Shown: in pieces, positions 38,356 to 47,734 of the stretch | Position numbering within the stretch: the first letter of the stretch is position 1 | Layout of the letters: each line of letters opens with the position of its first letter | DNA from: Gammaproteobacteria bacterium | Lineage (GTDB): Bacteria > Pseudomonadota > Gammaproteobacteria > Pseudomonadales > Azotimanducaceae | NCBI GenBank assembly: GCA_007694905.1 | Contig: REEU01000186.1 | Span: forward strand, 1-64,000 | Direction of reading: 5' to 3' | DNA: 64,000 nt | Made by a program: the position numbers and the translations under genes | The notes under the pieces: generated by a model | The model's input: only the letters and a program-made list of their open reading frames with translations | Told to the model about the DNA's origin: nothing | Database searches by the model: none

Positions 38356-39188
38356 GAGGGCTCCGCAGAATCAGCTTGTGGACGCAACTGCGCCAGCACG
38401 GGCGCAGTCTCTGGGCGAACGCCCCGCCAGATGAGAAAGGCCTCGGCCGCCTGCTCGACAAGCATGCCGAGACCATCTGCCACGCGGGCCGCACCGAGTT
38501 CCTGACAGCGGGTCAGGAACGACGTCGGGCGCGCAGCGTACACCATGTCGTAAGCGAACGTGTGTGCATGAACCACACCCGGCGCAAGCTCGGGTAGGGC
38601 GCCATCGAGACTGGCAGCGGTGGCGTTGATCAGCAGGTCTGCTGGCGGCAGCTCTGCCACGGGCATGGCCAGCACCGGGCCGAAATCGGCAAACCGGGAG
38701 GCCAGCGCGGCGGCCCGATCCGGCGACCGGTTGCCAATCACCAGACGCGCCACCCCAGCGTTCAGCAGGGGCTCGATCACGCCTGCGGCGGCGCCACCTG
38801 CTCCGAGCATGACCACGGTGCAGGCCTGCAGCGGGCACCTCAAGTTGCACTCGAGATCGCGCCGCAGCCCGATGCCATCGGTATTGAAAGCCGTGAGCCG
38901 ACCATCGGCTTCCCGGCGCAACGTATTCGCGGCGCCGGCTCGAGCGACGGCGGCATCGCAGGCATCGGCCAGCCCGATGGCCTCACCCTTGAACGGTAAC
39001 GTGACGTTGGCGCCGCGGCCCCCTGCCGCGAAAAAGGCCCGCGCCGTTCCAGCGAAGTCGTCGCGGGGCGCCTCGATGGCCTCATACGTGAGGGACTCAC
39101 CAGTCTGAGCAGCGAACAGGGCATGAATCCGGGGCGACAGGCTGTGCGCCACCGGATGGCCGAACACGGCGTACCGATCCGCCACCAT
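38352..39188 (-). CDS. aroE: Shikimate dehydrogenase
   Basis: NADPH-dependent reduction of 3-dehydroshikimate, 278 residues. Substrate-site motifs: HSLSPRIH, the catalytic Lys in NVTLPFKGEA and Asp in FNTDGIG. The nucleotide-binding loop is VVMLGAGGAAAGV and the NADPH-selective GNRSPDRA follows. The ATG at 39188 overlaps the tsaC stop by one base (TGATG); a longer frame upstream lies within tsaC and is not used. Confidence 0.95.
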   Translation of the reverse strand: MVADRYAVFGHPVAHSLSPRIHALFAAQTGESLTYEAIEAPRDDFAGTARAFFAAGGRGANVTLPFKGEAIGLADACDAAVARAGAANTLRREADGRLTAFNTDGIGLRRDLECNLRCPLQACTVVMLGAGGAAAGVIEPLLNAGVARLVIGNRSPDRAAALASRFADFGPVLAMPVAELPPADLLINATAASLDGALPELAPGVVHAHTFAYDMVYAARPTSFLTRCQELGAARVADGLGMLVEQAAEAFLIWRGVRPETAPVLAQLRPQADSAEPS

Positions 39189-39760
39189 CAGCCACCGCCC
39201 CGGATCACGCTGCCACCCGCAAGCGATCGGATTTCCGAGGGCCCCGTGTAGCCCCCGAGCCGTCCCGGAAGAACGTAATCGACGGCCGGACCAAAGTACT
39301 GACGCACGCGCAAAGCCGTGAGCGCCGGCACGCGACCCGACGGATTCGCGGACGTGGAAACCAGGGGCAGCCCAGAGCGTTCGCACAGCTCCCTGGCCTG
39401 ATCGTGACGCGTCACCCGGATCGCCAGCGTCGCATGGCGACCGCGCAGCAGCTCCGGCACCTCGCGCCGAGCCGGTATCAGCCAGGTGATCGGCTTGTCG
39501 GTGGGCGCCTCAATGCGCGCTCGATCCGAATCAGACACCTGTTCCAGCAGCGGCAGCACCTGAGCGAGCTCGGCACAGATCAGGATCAGCCCTTTATATG
39601 CAGGCCGGGACTTGAGTGTGAGGATCCTGCGCACCGCTGCCGGCGCAAACGGGTCGCAGGCCAGACCCCAGACCCCCTCCGTGGGATGAGCGACGACGCC
39701 ACCGGCCCGCAGGGTGGCTACGGCAATCTCGATATGCTGATGGTCGCTGCGCAAGGCCAC
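39188..39760 (-). CDS. tsaC: Threonylcarbamoyl-AMP synthase TsaC (YrdC/Sua5)
   Basis: Makes threonylcarbamoyl-AMP for the t6A37 modification of tRNAs that read ANN codons. It has 190 residues, the short TsaC form without a Sua5 C-terminal domain. Motifs: HPTEGVWGLACDP, LKSRPAYKGLILIC, the TWLIPA block and VSTSANPSG. It lies between dprA (55-base gap) and aroE. Confidence 0.94.
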   Translation of the reverse strand: MALRSDHQHIEIAVATLRAGGVVAHPTEGVWGLACDPFAPAAVRRILTLKSRPAYKGLILICAELAQVLPLLEQVSDSDRARIEAPTDKPITWLIPARREVPELLRGRHATLAIRVTRHDQARELCERSGLPLVSTSANPSGRVPALTALRVRQYFGPAVDYVLPGRLGGYTGPSEIRSLAGGSVIRGGG

Positions 39761-39815
39761 GCGGGTGGGTCCGGATCAGGCTGACAAGGCGGCGAGAATA
39801 GCATCCGCAGGGCGG

Positions 39816-40877
39816 CTACTGGAGCCGAATCCAGCGCTGCCGTTCACGCGCGATGCGGCCATCGAGTTCGAGTTCGAACAGGCGCGCATTGAGGGTGGCG
39901 GCATCGAGCCCGGAGCGCTGGAGCAGGGCATCGAACACCGTCCCGTCGGCATCCAGCAGTCCCAGCAACGGATCCTCCCGCCCGTCCTGCGACGCGGCGG
40001 CCTCGATATGGGGCGCTTCGGGACCCGCTGCTGCCAGACTTGCGGTCAGCTCGGACGGCAGTTCCTCAAGAATGTCGCCGACAGCGGCAACCAGCCTGGC
40101 GCCGTCACGAATCAGACGGTGGCAGCCCGCGCCGCCCGGGTCCCGGGCCGTGGTCGGCAGCGCGAAGACCTCGCGTCCCTGCTCGGCGGCCAGCCGGGCG
40201 GTGATCAGAGACCCGGATCGTTCGCTGGCCTCCACGACCACGACACCCAGGGCGAGGCCGGCGATGATGCGATTGCGGCGCGGAAAATGCTGCGGCGCCG
40301 GCGCCGTGGCCGGCAGGAATTCGCTGACCAGGGCGCCGTCGCGGCAGATGCGGTGAGCCAGATCGTGATGGCGCCTGGGATGGATGCGGTCCAACCCGCT
40401 GCCGAGCACCCCAACGGTCAGGCCACCGACTGCAAGTACAGCCTCATGGGCTGCACCATCGATGCCGAGCGCCAGACCGCTGGTGACGACAAACCCTGCA
40501 GCCGACAGCTCGCTGGCGATCCAGGCGGCATCCGCAAGCCCCCTGCGCGAGGCGCGCCGCGCGCCCACCACGGCGATCTGGGGACACCCCAGAACGCCGG
40601 GGTCCCCCCGCACGAAGAGCAGCGCAGGTGGATCCGGAATCATGGCGAGGACCGCGGGATAGCGGTCGTCGCCCGGCGTCAGCAGCACGATGTCACGCTC
40701 CGCACAGGAGTCGAGCACGCTGCGGATGCGAGCGTCGGGCACGCTGGCGCGCGCCGAGCCGATCCAGGCCCTGATCGGCTCGGTCATCGCCTCCGCGCGA
40801 AGCACATGCCCCCAGCGCATCGGCCCGACGCCTTCGGCCAACGCCAGCGCGATCCAATCCTCGACGGTGAGATCCAA
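39816..40877 (-). CDS. dprA: DNA-processing protein DprA
   Basis: Loads RecA on incoming single-stranded DNA during transformation. About 353 residues. The Rossmann-like core is clear: IAVVGARRAS, SGLALGIDGAAHEAVL, VLGSGLDRIHPRRH, SEFLP...HFPRRNRIIAGLA and SGSLITARLAAEQGREVFALP. A winged-helix C-terminus follows (VFDALLQRSGLDAATLNARLFELELDGRI). I start at TTG 40877 because GGAG lies 6 nt upstream and the N-terminus matches the family; the frame is open further up without conserved sequence. Confidence 0.92.
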   Translation of the reverse strand: MDLTVEDWIALALAEGVGPMRWGHVLRAEAMTEPIRAWIGSARASVPDARIRSVLDSCAERDIVLLTPGDDRYPAVLAMIPDPPALLFVRGDPGVLGCPQIAVVGARRASRRGLADAAWIASELSAAGFVVTSGLALGIDGAAHEAVLAVGGLTVGVLGSGLDRIHPRRHHDLAHRICRDGALVSEFLPATAPAPQHFPRRNRIIAGLALGVVVVEASERSGSLITARLAAEQGREVFALPTTARDPGGAGCHRLIRDGARLVAAVGDILEELPSELTASLAAAGPEAPHIEAAASQDGREDPLLGLLDADGTVFDALLQRSGLDAATLNARLFELELDGRIARERQRWIRLQ

Positions 40878-41039
40878 GGTATGCTCCAGAGCGATTCCTG
40901 GAGGGAAGTATCCGCCATTCGCCACCCCTGGCCAGGCGTGAAGCGCCCGTCGTCGTGTGCGCCTGCGCCCCCGCAACGCGTTCGATCCAGCGTACGGATT
41001 CACGACTTTGTCATCCGCAGACCTGCAACCTGAGCTAGC

Positions 41040-41978
41040 ATGCACAGGATGATGACTTCCCTGCGCAGCGTCGGCGTCTTGAGTCTCGCCCTCTGGCTCT
41101 CTGGCTGCTGCCCGGGCGATCAGACCGACGCCCGCGGCTGGCCGCGGGAACTGGTGCTGGGCCTGGTTCCGGCGCTCGAAGCCGAGGCACTGGTGGAGAA
41201 CCTGGATCCGCTGACGCAGCATCTGGAGGCCGAACTCGGCCTACCGGTGCGCAGCTTCGTGCCCGGGGACTACACCGGGCTGGTGGAGGCGCTCGGTTCC
41301 GGCCGCGCCGACATCGGCATGCTGCCCCCCTTCGCCGCGATGCTGGGCATGCGCCGCTACGATCTCGAGCCGGTGCTGATCTCGGTGCGTCTCGGGGAGA
41401 CCGGCTACCAGACCCAGTGGTTGACCAACGATGCCAGCGTCTGTGACGCAGCTCCCGAGCCCGATGCCAACGACATGCTGGCCTGTCACGGGTCCATCGA
41501 ACAGGTCCGCGGTCATACCATCGCCTTCACCGACCCGAACTCGACCTCGGGCTATCTGTTCCCGGCGCTGCAGCTGCTCGACGCAGGCATCGATCCCGAG
41601 TCCGACATCCGCAGTCTCTACGTCGGCGGGCACGATGCCGCGGTGCTGGCAGTGCGCGCCGGCAACGTACGTTTCGGCACCTCCTACGACGATGCCCGCA
41701 ACATGGTCCGACCGCAGTATCCTGACGTGGGCCAGCGGGTCATCCGATTCAATCACGCCCCCATGATCCCCAACGATGGCGTCACCCTGCGCCCGGGCCT
41801 GCCGGAAGACCTGCGCCAAGCCATCATGGATGCCTTCATGTCCCTCGAATCGACCCAACAGCACCTGCCCCGGGAAGAGCGGGTGCTGTGGGTGCTCTAC
41901 GAGATCGACGGCTTCCAACCGCTCACCCCCGGGGTCTACGACCCGGTGGCCGCCAGCTACGACCGCCTGCGGCGCTGA
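41040..41978 (+). CDS. phnD: Phosphate/phosphite/phosphonate-type ABC transporter binding protein (PhnD-like)
   Basis: 312-residue lipoprotein: signal sequence with lipobox LSGC (about residue 22). The PhnD-family body is recognisable in LVLGLVPALEAEALVENLDPLTQHLE, GLVEALGSGRADIGMLPPFA, FTDPNSTSGYLFPALQLLDAGID, VGGHDAAVLAVRAGNVRFGTSYDDA and NDGVTLRPGLP. It captures the substrate in the periplasm for PhnC/PhnE. The insert VCDAAPEPDANDMLACH contributes two cysteines. Ligand identity (phosphonate, phosphite or other) cannot be read out. It is divergent from dprA and starts the accessory block. Confidence 0.9.
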   Translation: MHRMMTSLRSVGVLSLALWLSGCCPGDQTDARGWPRELVLGLVPALEAEALVENLDPLTQHLEAELGLPVRSFVPGDYTGLVEALGSGRADIGMLPPFAAMLGMRRYDLEPVLISVRLGETGYQTQWLTNDASVCDAAPEPDANDMLACHGSIEQVRGHTIAFTDPNSTSGYLFPALQLLDAGIDPESDIRSLYVGGHDAAVLAVRAGNVRFGTSYDDARNMVRPQYPDVGQRVIRFNHAPMIPNDGVTLRPGLPEDLRQAIMDAFMSLESTQQHLPREERVLWVLYEIDGFQPLTPGVYDPVAASYDRLRR

Positions 41979-42004
41979 GCCATCACCATGCCGCAAGGAG
42001 CACC

Positions 42005-42796
42005 ATGATCCGCGAAGCCGCCATCCGATTCGAAGGCGCCCGGGTCGTCTACCCCAATGGCGCGGTGGGTCTCGCTAGCGTCGACCTCAGCATCGCCCCG
42101 GGGGAGTTCGTGGTGGTGGTGGGCTCGTCCGGCGCCGGCAAATCGACGCTGCTGCGGGCGGTGAACGGCCTGACGCCGCTCAGCGCCGGCAGCGTGGCCG
42201 TGCAGGGCCAGCCGGTGCCAAGAAGCGAAGGACGCGCGCTGCGCCGGCTGCGGGCCCAGGTGGGCATGATCTTCCAGGACTTCCGCATCACGCGCCGGCT
42301 GACGGTGATGACCAATGTGCTGGTCGGCCGCGTCGCCCATGTTCCCGCCTGGCGCGCCATGCTCAACCTGTGGCCGGCGGCGGATCGGGAGATTGCATTC
42401 CGGGCCCTGGAACGGGTGGGCATCACCGACAAGGCCTGGGTGCGCGCCGGAGACCTGTCCGGCGGTCAGCAGCAGCGGGTCGGCATCGCCCGCGCCCTGG
42501 CCCAGGAGCCCGCCATCATTCTCGCCGACGAACCGGTGGCTTCGCTGGACCCGGTGACCACCCACCAGATCATGCGCGACCTGGTGCGCATCAATCAGGA
42601 ACTCGGGATCACGACCGTGGTGAACCTGCACTTCCTGGATCTGGCGCGTCGCTACGGCCAGCGCATCGTCGGCCTGCGTAACGGTGAGGTGGTGTACGAC
42701 GGTCGCGCCGAAAGCGTGACTCAGGAGGACTTCCGCCACATTTATGGACGCGACCCGGACGCCGGCGACGTGCTCGACGGGCAGGCCGCTCGATGA
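42005..42796 (+). CDS. phnC: Phosphonate-type ABC transporter ATPase (PhnC-like)
   Basis: 263 residues. Walker A GSSGAGKST, signature LSGGQQQRVGIARAL, Walker B IILADEP, and the switch His in VVNLHFLDLA. The PhnC-type FQDFRITRRLTVMTNVLVGRV segment is present. The ATG at 42005 has AAGGAG 4 nt upstream; the frame extends back into phnD without support. It overlaps the first permease gene by 4 bases. Confidence 0.93.
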   Translation: MIREAAIRFEGARVVYPNGAVGLASVDLSIAPGEFVVVVGSSGAGKSTLLRAVNGLTPLSAGSVAVQGQPVPRSEGRALRRLRAQVGMIFQDFRITRRLTVMTNVLVGRVAHVPAWRAMLNLWPAADREIAFRALERVGITDKAWVRAGDLSGGQQQRVGIARALAQEPAIILADEPVASLDPVTTHQIMRDLVRINQELGITTVVNLHFLDLARRYGQRIVGLRNGEVVYDGRAESVTQEDFRHIYGRDPDAGDVLDGQAAR

Positions 42797-43584
42797 GCGA
42801 CGCTGTCACGCGACCGCTGCGACCGGCCCGGAACTGGGCGCTGATCATCGGCGCCGTCACGGCCGTCACTTTGATGACCTGGTGGTCTGGCCGGGGTATC
42901 CGTTTCTCGCTCACCGAACTCGCCTGCAACCTTCCGGGTGGCAGACGCCTGCTGGTGGAGTCCTGGCCGCCGGAGTTCAGCTTCTTTCCCCGGCTGCTGG
43001 CACCGCTGCTGGAGACACTGCAGATCGCGGTGGTCGGCACAGTCATCGGCGGCATCCTGGCGGTACCGGTGGCCGTCCTCGCAGCACGCAACCTGACACC
43101 CGGATTTCTGGTCTGGTTCGTTGATCGCAACTTCATGAACATCCTGCGTACGCTGCCGGACCTGTTCTGGGCCATGCTGTTCGCGGCCGCCGTCGGTTTC
43201 GGGCCCATTGCCGGCGCCCTGGCCCTGACGGTATTCACCGTTGCGGTGATATCCAAGCTCTGGTCCGAATCCCTCGAAGCCATCGACATGGGCGTACCGG
43301 AGGCCGTCCGTGCCAGCGGCGGCAGCTGGCTGCAGATGCTGCAGTTCGGCGCCATTCCGCAGGCCCTGCCGCACTATGTCTCCTACGCGCTGTACGCCTT
43401 CGAGCTGAACGTGCGGGCATCGATGATCCTCGGCCTCGTCGGCGCCGGCGGTATCGGCATGGTGCTCGAGACCCAGCGCAGCACCTTCGAGTACCCCCGG
43501 GTGACCCTGATCGTCCTCTCGGTGCTGGTGATCGTACTGATCATCGAGCAGGTCTCCGAAAGCATCCGCAGGCGGCTGATATGA
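42793..43584 (+). CDS. phnE: Phosphonate-type ABC transporter permease 1 (PhnE-like)
   Basis: 263-residue inner-membrane permease with about six helices and the EAA-type docking loop SLEAIDMGVPEAVRASGGSWLQMLQFGAIPQALP. RNFMNILRTLPDLFWAMLF is also typical of PhnE. It is translationally coupled to both neighbours (4-base overlaps) and pairs with the second permease. Confidence 0.92.
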   Translation: MSDAVTRPLRPARNWALIIGAVTAVTLMTWWSGRGIRFSLTELACNLPGGRRLLVESWPPEFSFFPRLLAPLLETLQIAVVGTVIGGILAVPVAVLAARNLTPGFLVWFVDRNFMNILRTLPDLFWAMLFAAAVGFGPIAGALALTVFTVAVISKLWSESLEAIDMGVPEAVRASGGSWLQMLQFGAIPQALPHYVSYALYAFELNVRASMILGLVGAGGIGMVLETQRSTFEYPRVTLIVLSVLVIVLIIEQVSESIRRRLI

Positions 43585-44366
43585 CGCCGGGCACCACGCT
43601 GCAACCACCCGCCGGCATAGGCTGGGCCACCCGCGTCACGCTGGTCATCGCCTTTACGTTCCTGATCTGCGCCTGGGCCATCGATCTGACACCGGCTGCG
43701 CTCGCAAACCTTCCCAGGCAGATGGCAATGGTGCTCAGCTTTTTCTACCCCGCAGACATGGACTACGGCTGGTCCAGGGTACTGCCGGCCCTGCTGGAGT
43801 CCATTCACATCGCTTGGATCGGCACCATCATCGGCGCCGCGATCTCCCTGCCGCTGGCTTTGCTCGGCGCACGCACACTGTTTCCACGCATCGCCCGCCT
43901 GGTGAAGCTGATTTCGGCCACGGCACGGGCGTTTCCCGAGATTCTGCTGGCCATCTACTTCGTCCCCATTGTCGGACTCGGCGCGTTCGCCGGCGCCCTC
44001 GCCATCGGTATCTCGTCCGTCGGCATGCTCACCAAGCTGGGCGCGGAAGTGGTGGAATCCATCGACATGGGCCCCGTCGAAGCGGTGCAGGCGGCGGGCG
44101 GTTCCCGGCTGCTGGCGCTGCGGTATGCTGTCGTTCCGCAGGTGCTGCCTGAAATCGTGGCGCACTGGCTGTTCCGCTTCGAGCTGAACATCAGGGCCTC
44201 CGCCGTACTCGGCGTGGTGGGCGCCGGCGGTGTCGGCGGCGTCCTGCTCAACACGCTGCGCTATCGCCACTTCGAGAAAGCCGCCGCCGTCCTGCTGCTG
44301 ACGATCGTGGTGGTGCTGATCATCGACATGATGTCGGGCGCGATCCGGCGCCGGCTGCTGAGGTAA
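43581..44366 (+). CDS. phnE: Phosphonate-type ABC transporter permease 2 (PhnE-like)
   Basis: 261-residue paralogue of the preceding permease, with the docking loop SIDMGPVEAVQAAGGSRLLALRYAVVPQVLPE and C-terminal FELNIRASAVLGVVGAGGVGG. Two unequal PhnE subunits next to PhnC and PhnD are known in several phosphonate and phosphite importers. It is followed 5 bases later by dgt. Confidence 0.92.
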   Translation: MTPGTTLQPPAGIGWATRVTLVIAFTFLICAWAIDLTPAALANLPRQMAMVLSFFYPADMDYGWSRVLPALLESIHIAWIGTIIGAAISLPLALLGARTLFPRIARLVKLISATARAFPEILLAIYFVPIVGLGAFAGALAIGISSVGMLTKLGAEVVESIDMGPVEAVQAAGGSRLLALRYAVVPQVLPEIVAHWLFRFELNIRASAVLGVVGAGGVGGVLLNTLRYRHFEKAAAVLLLTIVVVLIIDMMSGAIRRRLLR

Positions 44367-44371
44367 CGTTC

Positions 44372-45397
44372 GTGACGGACACATCCACCACAGCGGTGCT
44401 GCGCCTGAATCGGCGGGAGGACCGGGAACGGCTCGAGCATGCGCGGCTCTCGCCGCTGGCCACCAAGGTCACCGAGAGCCGGGGCCGGGAACAGCAAGAA
44501 CCCCCGGACCCGTTCCGGACCGCATTCGAGCGGGATCGGGACCGGGTGCTGCACTCAAAGGCGTTTCGCCGCCTGAAGCACAAGACGCAGGTCTTCATCA
44601 ATCCCGAAGGTGATCACTTCGTCACCCGCATGACCCACACGCTGCAGGTGACCCAGGTGGCACGGGCACTGGCCCAGGCCCTGGACCTCAACGAGACGCT
44701 GACTGAGGCCATCTGTCTCGGACATGACTGTGGTCACACGCCCTTCGGCCATGCCGGCGAGGCAGCGCTGTCAGAGCGGATCGCGGACGGCGAGTGGCTG
44801 CACGCGGATCAGGGTGTACGCATCTTCCGGGTATTGGAGCCCTGCAATCTGAGCTGGGAAGTGCTGGACGGCATCCGCGCCCACACCTGGCGCGTCAAAC
44901 CCCCGCCGGCTACCCCCGAAGGCTGGCTATGCCGGTATGCCGATCGCATCGCCTACCTCACCCATGACATGCTCGACGCCATGCGAGCCGGCGCGCTCGG
45001 ACGGAACAGCCTGCCGGCGTCCGTGGTCGACGTGCTCGGGGAGCCCAATGGGCGCAGCTGGATTCGCAGCATGATCTTCGCCCTGATCGAAGAATCCGCG
45101 GCCCGCGGCAAGGTGGTTATGGGCGCTGAGGTTCTCGGCGCCATGCGCGAGTTCCGCGACTTCATGTTCGAGAACGTCTACCTGCGCCCTGAAGCAGTGG
45201 CCCAGGCAGACAAAGCCCGCGGCGTCATCCACAGCCTGGTGGACCATCTCGAGCAGCATCCGGACGAGATCCCGGACTCCTACCGCATCGCGGATGCCCC
45301 GCTGTCACTGCAGGCGCTGGACTTCGTCGCGGGCATGACGGATCGCTACGCCCTGGCCATGCACGACCGGATCTTCCGGCCGCGCGGCCTGGTCTGA
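44372..45397 (+). CDS. dgt: Deoxyguanosinetriphosphate triphosphohydrolase-like protein (HD domain)
   Basis: 341 residues starting at a GTG. It hydrolyses dNTPs, probably dGTP, to the nucleoside and triphosphate. The HD metal site is complete: His in RMTHTLQV, HD in LGHDCGHTPFGHAGE, and Asp in YADRIAYLTHD. It is the type 2 short dGTPase. The 5-base gap after the permease makes co-transcription with the phn genes likely; whether the link is functional (triphosphate product, phosphate economy) is open. Confidence 0.9.
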   Translation: MTDTSTTAVLRLNRREDRERLEHARLSPLATKVTESRGREQQEPPDPFRTAFERDRDRVLHSKAFRRLKHKTQVFINPEGDHFVTRMTHTLQVTQVARALAQALDLNETLTEAICLGHDCGHTPFGHAGEAALSERIADGEWLHADQGVRIFRVLEPCNLSWEVLDGIRAHTWRVKPPPATPEGWLCRYADRIAYLTHDMLDAMRAGALGRNSLPASVVDVLGEPNGRSWIRSMIFALIEESAARGKVVMGAEVLGAMREFRDFMFENVYLRPEAVAQADKARGVIHSLVDHLEQHPDEIPDSYRIADAPLSLQALDFVAGMTDRYALAMHDRIFRPRGLV

Positions 45398-45400
45398 TTA

Positions 45401-47607
45401 TCAATTCCCGCGCCAGGTCACCGTCAACCCGTACATGCGCGGCTCAGCGATCACGCCGGCCGCGTTCTGACTCAGATTGAACGGACCACGGCCATCGATG
45501 GCCTGGGTCACGTGAACCTTGTCGGTGAGGTTGCGTCCCCAAAGGCTGATGTCGACGTTGTGATCCCGTAGCGACAATACCGCGCGGGCATCGAGCAGGC
45601 CGCGCCCGCTGTCCCCGATGAGGGCAAAGTTGCTCGGATCATAGAAGACCCGGCTGCGGTGGGAGTACTCGGCGTGCAGCGTCAGCCCCAGACGTGCATC
45701 GAGATCTGCGCGATACGTGGCGCCAATGTTGTAACTATGCTTCGGCGCCCGGGTCAGCCTGTTGCCGCTGAAGTCCACGCCTGCCTCATTGATGAAGTCC
45801 TTGTACTTGGTATCGAGGTACGCGTAATGCCCTGACAGGCTGAACGCGCTCGTGAGCTGGGCAAGCATCTCGAGTTCGATGCCCCGGCTGCGGGCATCGG
45901 CAGCGTTGTCGACGATCAGACGGGCGCCGTCGACCAGCTGGAAGACCTGCAAGTCGTCATAGTCGATGTGGAATGCGGTCAGGTTGGCGCGCAGCCGCCG
46001 GTCGAGCAGTTCCGACTTCAGACCGAGTTCGAACTGCCGCGCCTCCTCCTGATCGAACGGTGTTGACGCCGCGATGCCGTCGGGCGCGGTACCGTTGAAG
46101 CCACCGCTCTTGAAACCTTCGGCGACGCTGAAGTAAACCATCACCTCGTCACGCGGACGCCAGTCCACGGTTACTTTCGGCGTGAACGCATTCCAGCTCT
46201 TCGATGCGCTGATGTCGTAGGGCGCCGCTAGGAAACCGCCGGTGGGATCGAAACCGGCACCGCGGATGTCTGCCTTCTTCTTCTCATAGGTGTAGCGGGC
46301 GCCGACAGTGAGGTTCACGTCATCTGTGAACGCCCAGGTGCCCTGGCCGAAGAGGGCGTAGCTGGTGGTCTTGTTCTCCTGGAAATAGAAGGTGTTGAAA
46401 CTGGGAACCGTGCCGGGCGGGACCTCAAGCAACAGCAGCGCGATGGGCACGTCGTTGCCGGAGAAATCGTTGTTCTCGATGCGCTCGATATCGGCCCGGT
46501 AACCGTAGGCGCCTACCAGCCAATTGAAGCGACCGTCTTCGGTCTGATCGGCGAGCCGCAGTTCCTGGGAGAACTGTTCGATCTCGTCGATGGCATTGCG
46601 CACGACCAGCGGCGCGTCGGAACCGCTGAAGTCCTCCTGGATGTCGTAGTCACCTTTGCGCCATGCCGTAATGGAAGTCACTTCGCCCAGGTTCGAATCC
46701 CAGGTGAGGGTTGCGGACATGCCACCGACATCCCGGTCCTGAAATCCGTCCACGGTCTTCTCGTTGAGGAAAGGGTCCGGGCTGCAGGGTGATGGCGCGA
46801 ACGGCGACCCCGGCGCGAACCAGGGGAAGAAGATGAACTGCTCGCCGAGACACTCCCGGTTGTTGCCAGCCAGGCGATCCCGGGAATAGTCCGCCGTCAC
46901 CAGCAGATCCAGGTCGTCGCGCGGCGTGAACAGGAGTGACCCGCGCACAGTCACATTGTCCTCGTCGCTGAGCTTTTGGCCCGTCGTGGCACTCGTTGCA
47001 TAGCCATCACGCTCGGTCCAGGACAGGCTCAGTTTGCCCGCCAGCGTCTCCGCGAGGGGACCGCTCACGAGCCCTCGCAGACTGCGCCGGTCGAAATTGC
47101 CGATCGAAGCCTCCAGACGCGCATCGAAGGTCTCGGAGGGTCGCTCGGTGATCAGATTGATGGCCCCGCCGACGACGTTTTTGCCGTAAAGGGTGCCCTG
47201 GGGTCCGCGCAGCACCTCGACCCGGTCGAGGTCGAAGAAATCGAGATCCACGAAACCGGTGCGGCCCATGTAGACGCCGTCGATGAACACCCCGACGGAC
47301 TGGTCACCGGAGGCGGACTGGTCGGTGGAACCAATGCCGCGGATGAAGATCTGGGGTTGGACCGCATTGAAGCGACCCATGGTCAGCCCCGGGTGCGCTG
47401 ACTGATGTCGTCGAGCGAGGCAACGCCCGAAAGCCGCAGCGAATCGGCATCGAAGGCCGATATGGCGATGGGGACCTCCTGCAGACTTTCCGCCCGTTTC
47501 TGTGCCGTGACGATGATCTCGTCGAGCACTGCCCGTTGCTGTGCAGATGCAGTGAATGGCAACGTGGCCAGCATGACGCCGGCCACCGCTGTGATTCGCG
47601 GTGTCAT
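45401..47607 (-). pseudogene. TonB-dependent receptor, split by a single-base frameshift
   Basis: Outer-membrane gated channel for large or hydrophobic ligands. The true N-terminus is at 47607 (signal peptide MTPRITAVAGVMLATLPFTASA, then DEIIVTAQKRAESLQEVPIAISAF, the plug start) with a GGGGAGAGGGG site before the ATG, but that frame stops at 47383. The rest of the plug (IFIRGIGSTDQS, VEVLRGPQGTLYGKN) and the beta-barrel continue to 45401 in another frame. Adding one base to the GGG at 47391-47393 rejoins ...ISQRT to PGLTMGRF perfectly, so one base is missing from a C/G run: a recent mutation, phase variation or a sequencing error. The last residue is Asn, not the usual Phe. No other damage was seen. 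Confidence 0.88.
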
Positions 47608-47633
47608 GAGCCCCTCTCCCCAAACGGACCTTA

Positions 47634-47648
47634 AGTCTCGTTATGCAA
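47634..47648 (-). promoter_or_regulatory. Putative operator, copy A (TonB receptor promoter)
   Basis: AGTCTCGTTATGCAA on the + strand, 10 nt downstream of the predicted -10 of the receptor promoter. It shares 13 of 15 bases with copy B at 48765 and 11 of 15 with copy C at 51844. Position between -10 and start codon suits a repressor site. Confidence 0.5.
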
Positions 47649-47658
47649 TGCGCCTTCG

Positions 47659-47688
47659 AGTATGTTCCTGCGCTCTCGACAGTGTCAA
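47659..47688 (-). promoter_or_regulatory. Sigma-70 promoter of the TonB receptor gene
   Basis: A perfect TTGACA at 47688-47683, an 18-nt spacer and CATACT (4/6) at 47664-47659, about 52 nt upstream of the receptor ATG. Copy A of the shared motif lies just downstream. Confidence 0.5.
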
Positions 47689-47734
47689 GACAGGCCCGGG
47701 CAGCGCTTGGGAGGCGGTCGGTCGGGGGGATGCG

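Noticed and set aside
41008-41041. TTGTCA with TAGCAT as a phnD promoter
   Set aside because: The would-be -10 overlaps the phnD start codon, so it cannot serve that gene.
46680-46705. GGTTCGAATCCC, resembling a tRNA T-loop
   Set aside because: It lies inside the barrel-coding part of the TonB receptor gene, and no acceptor stem, D-arm or anticodon arm can be folded around it.
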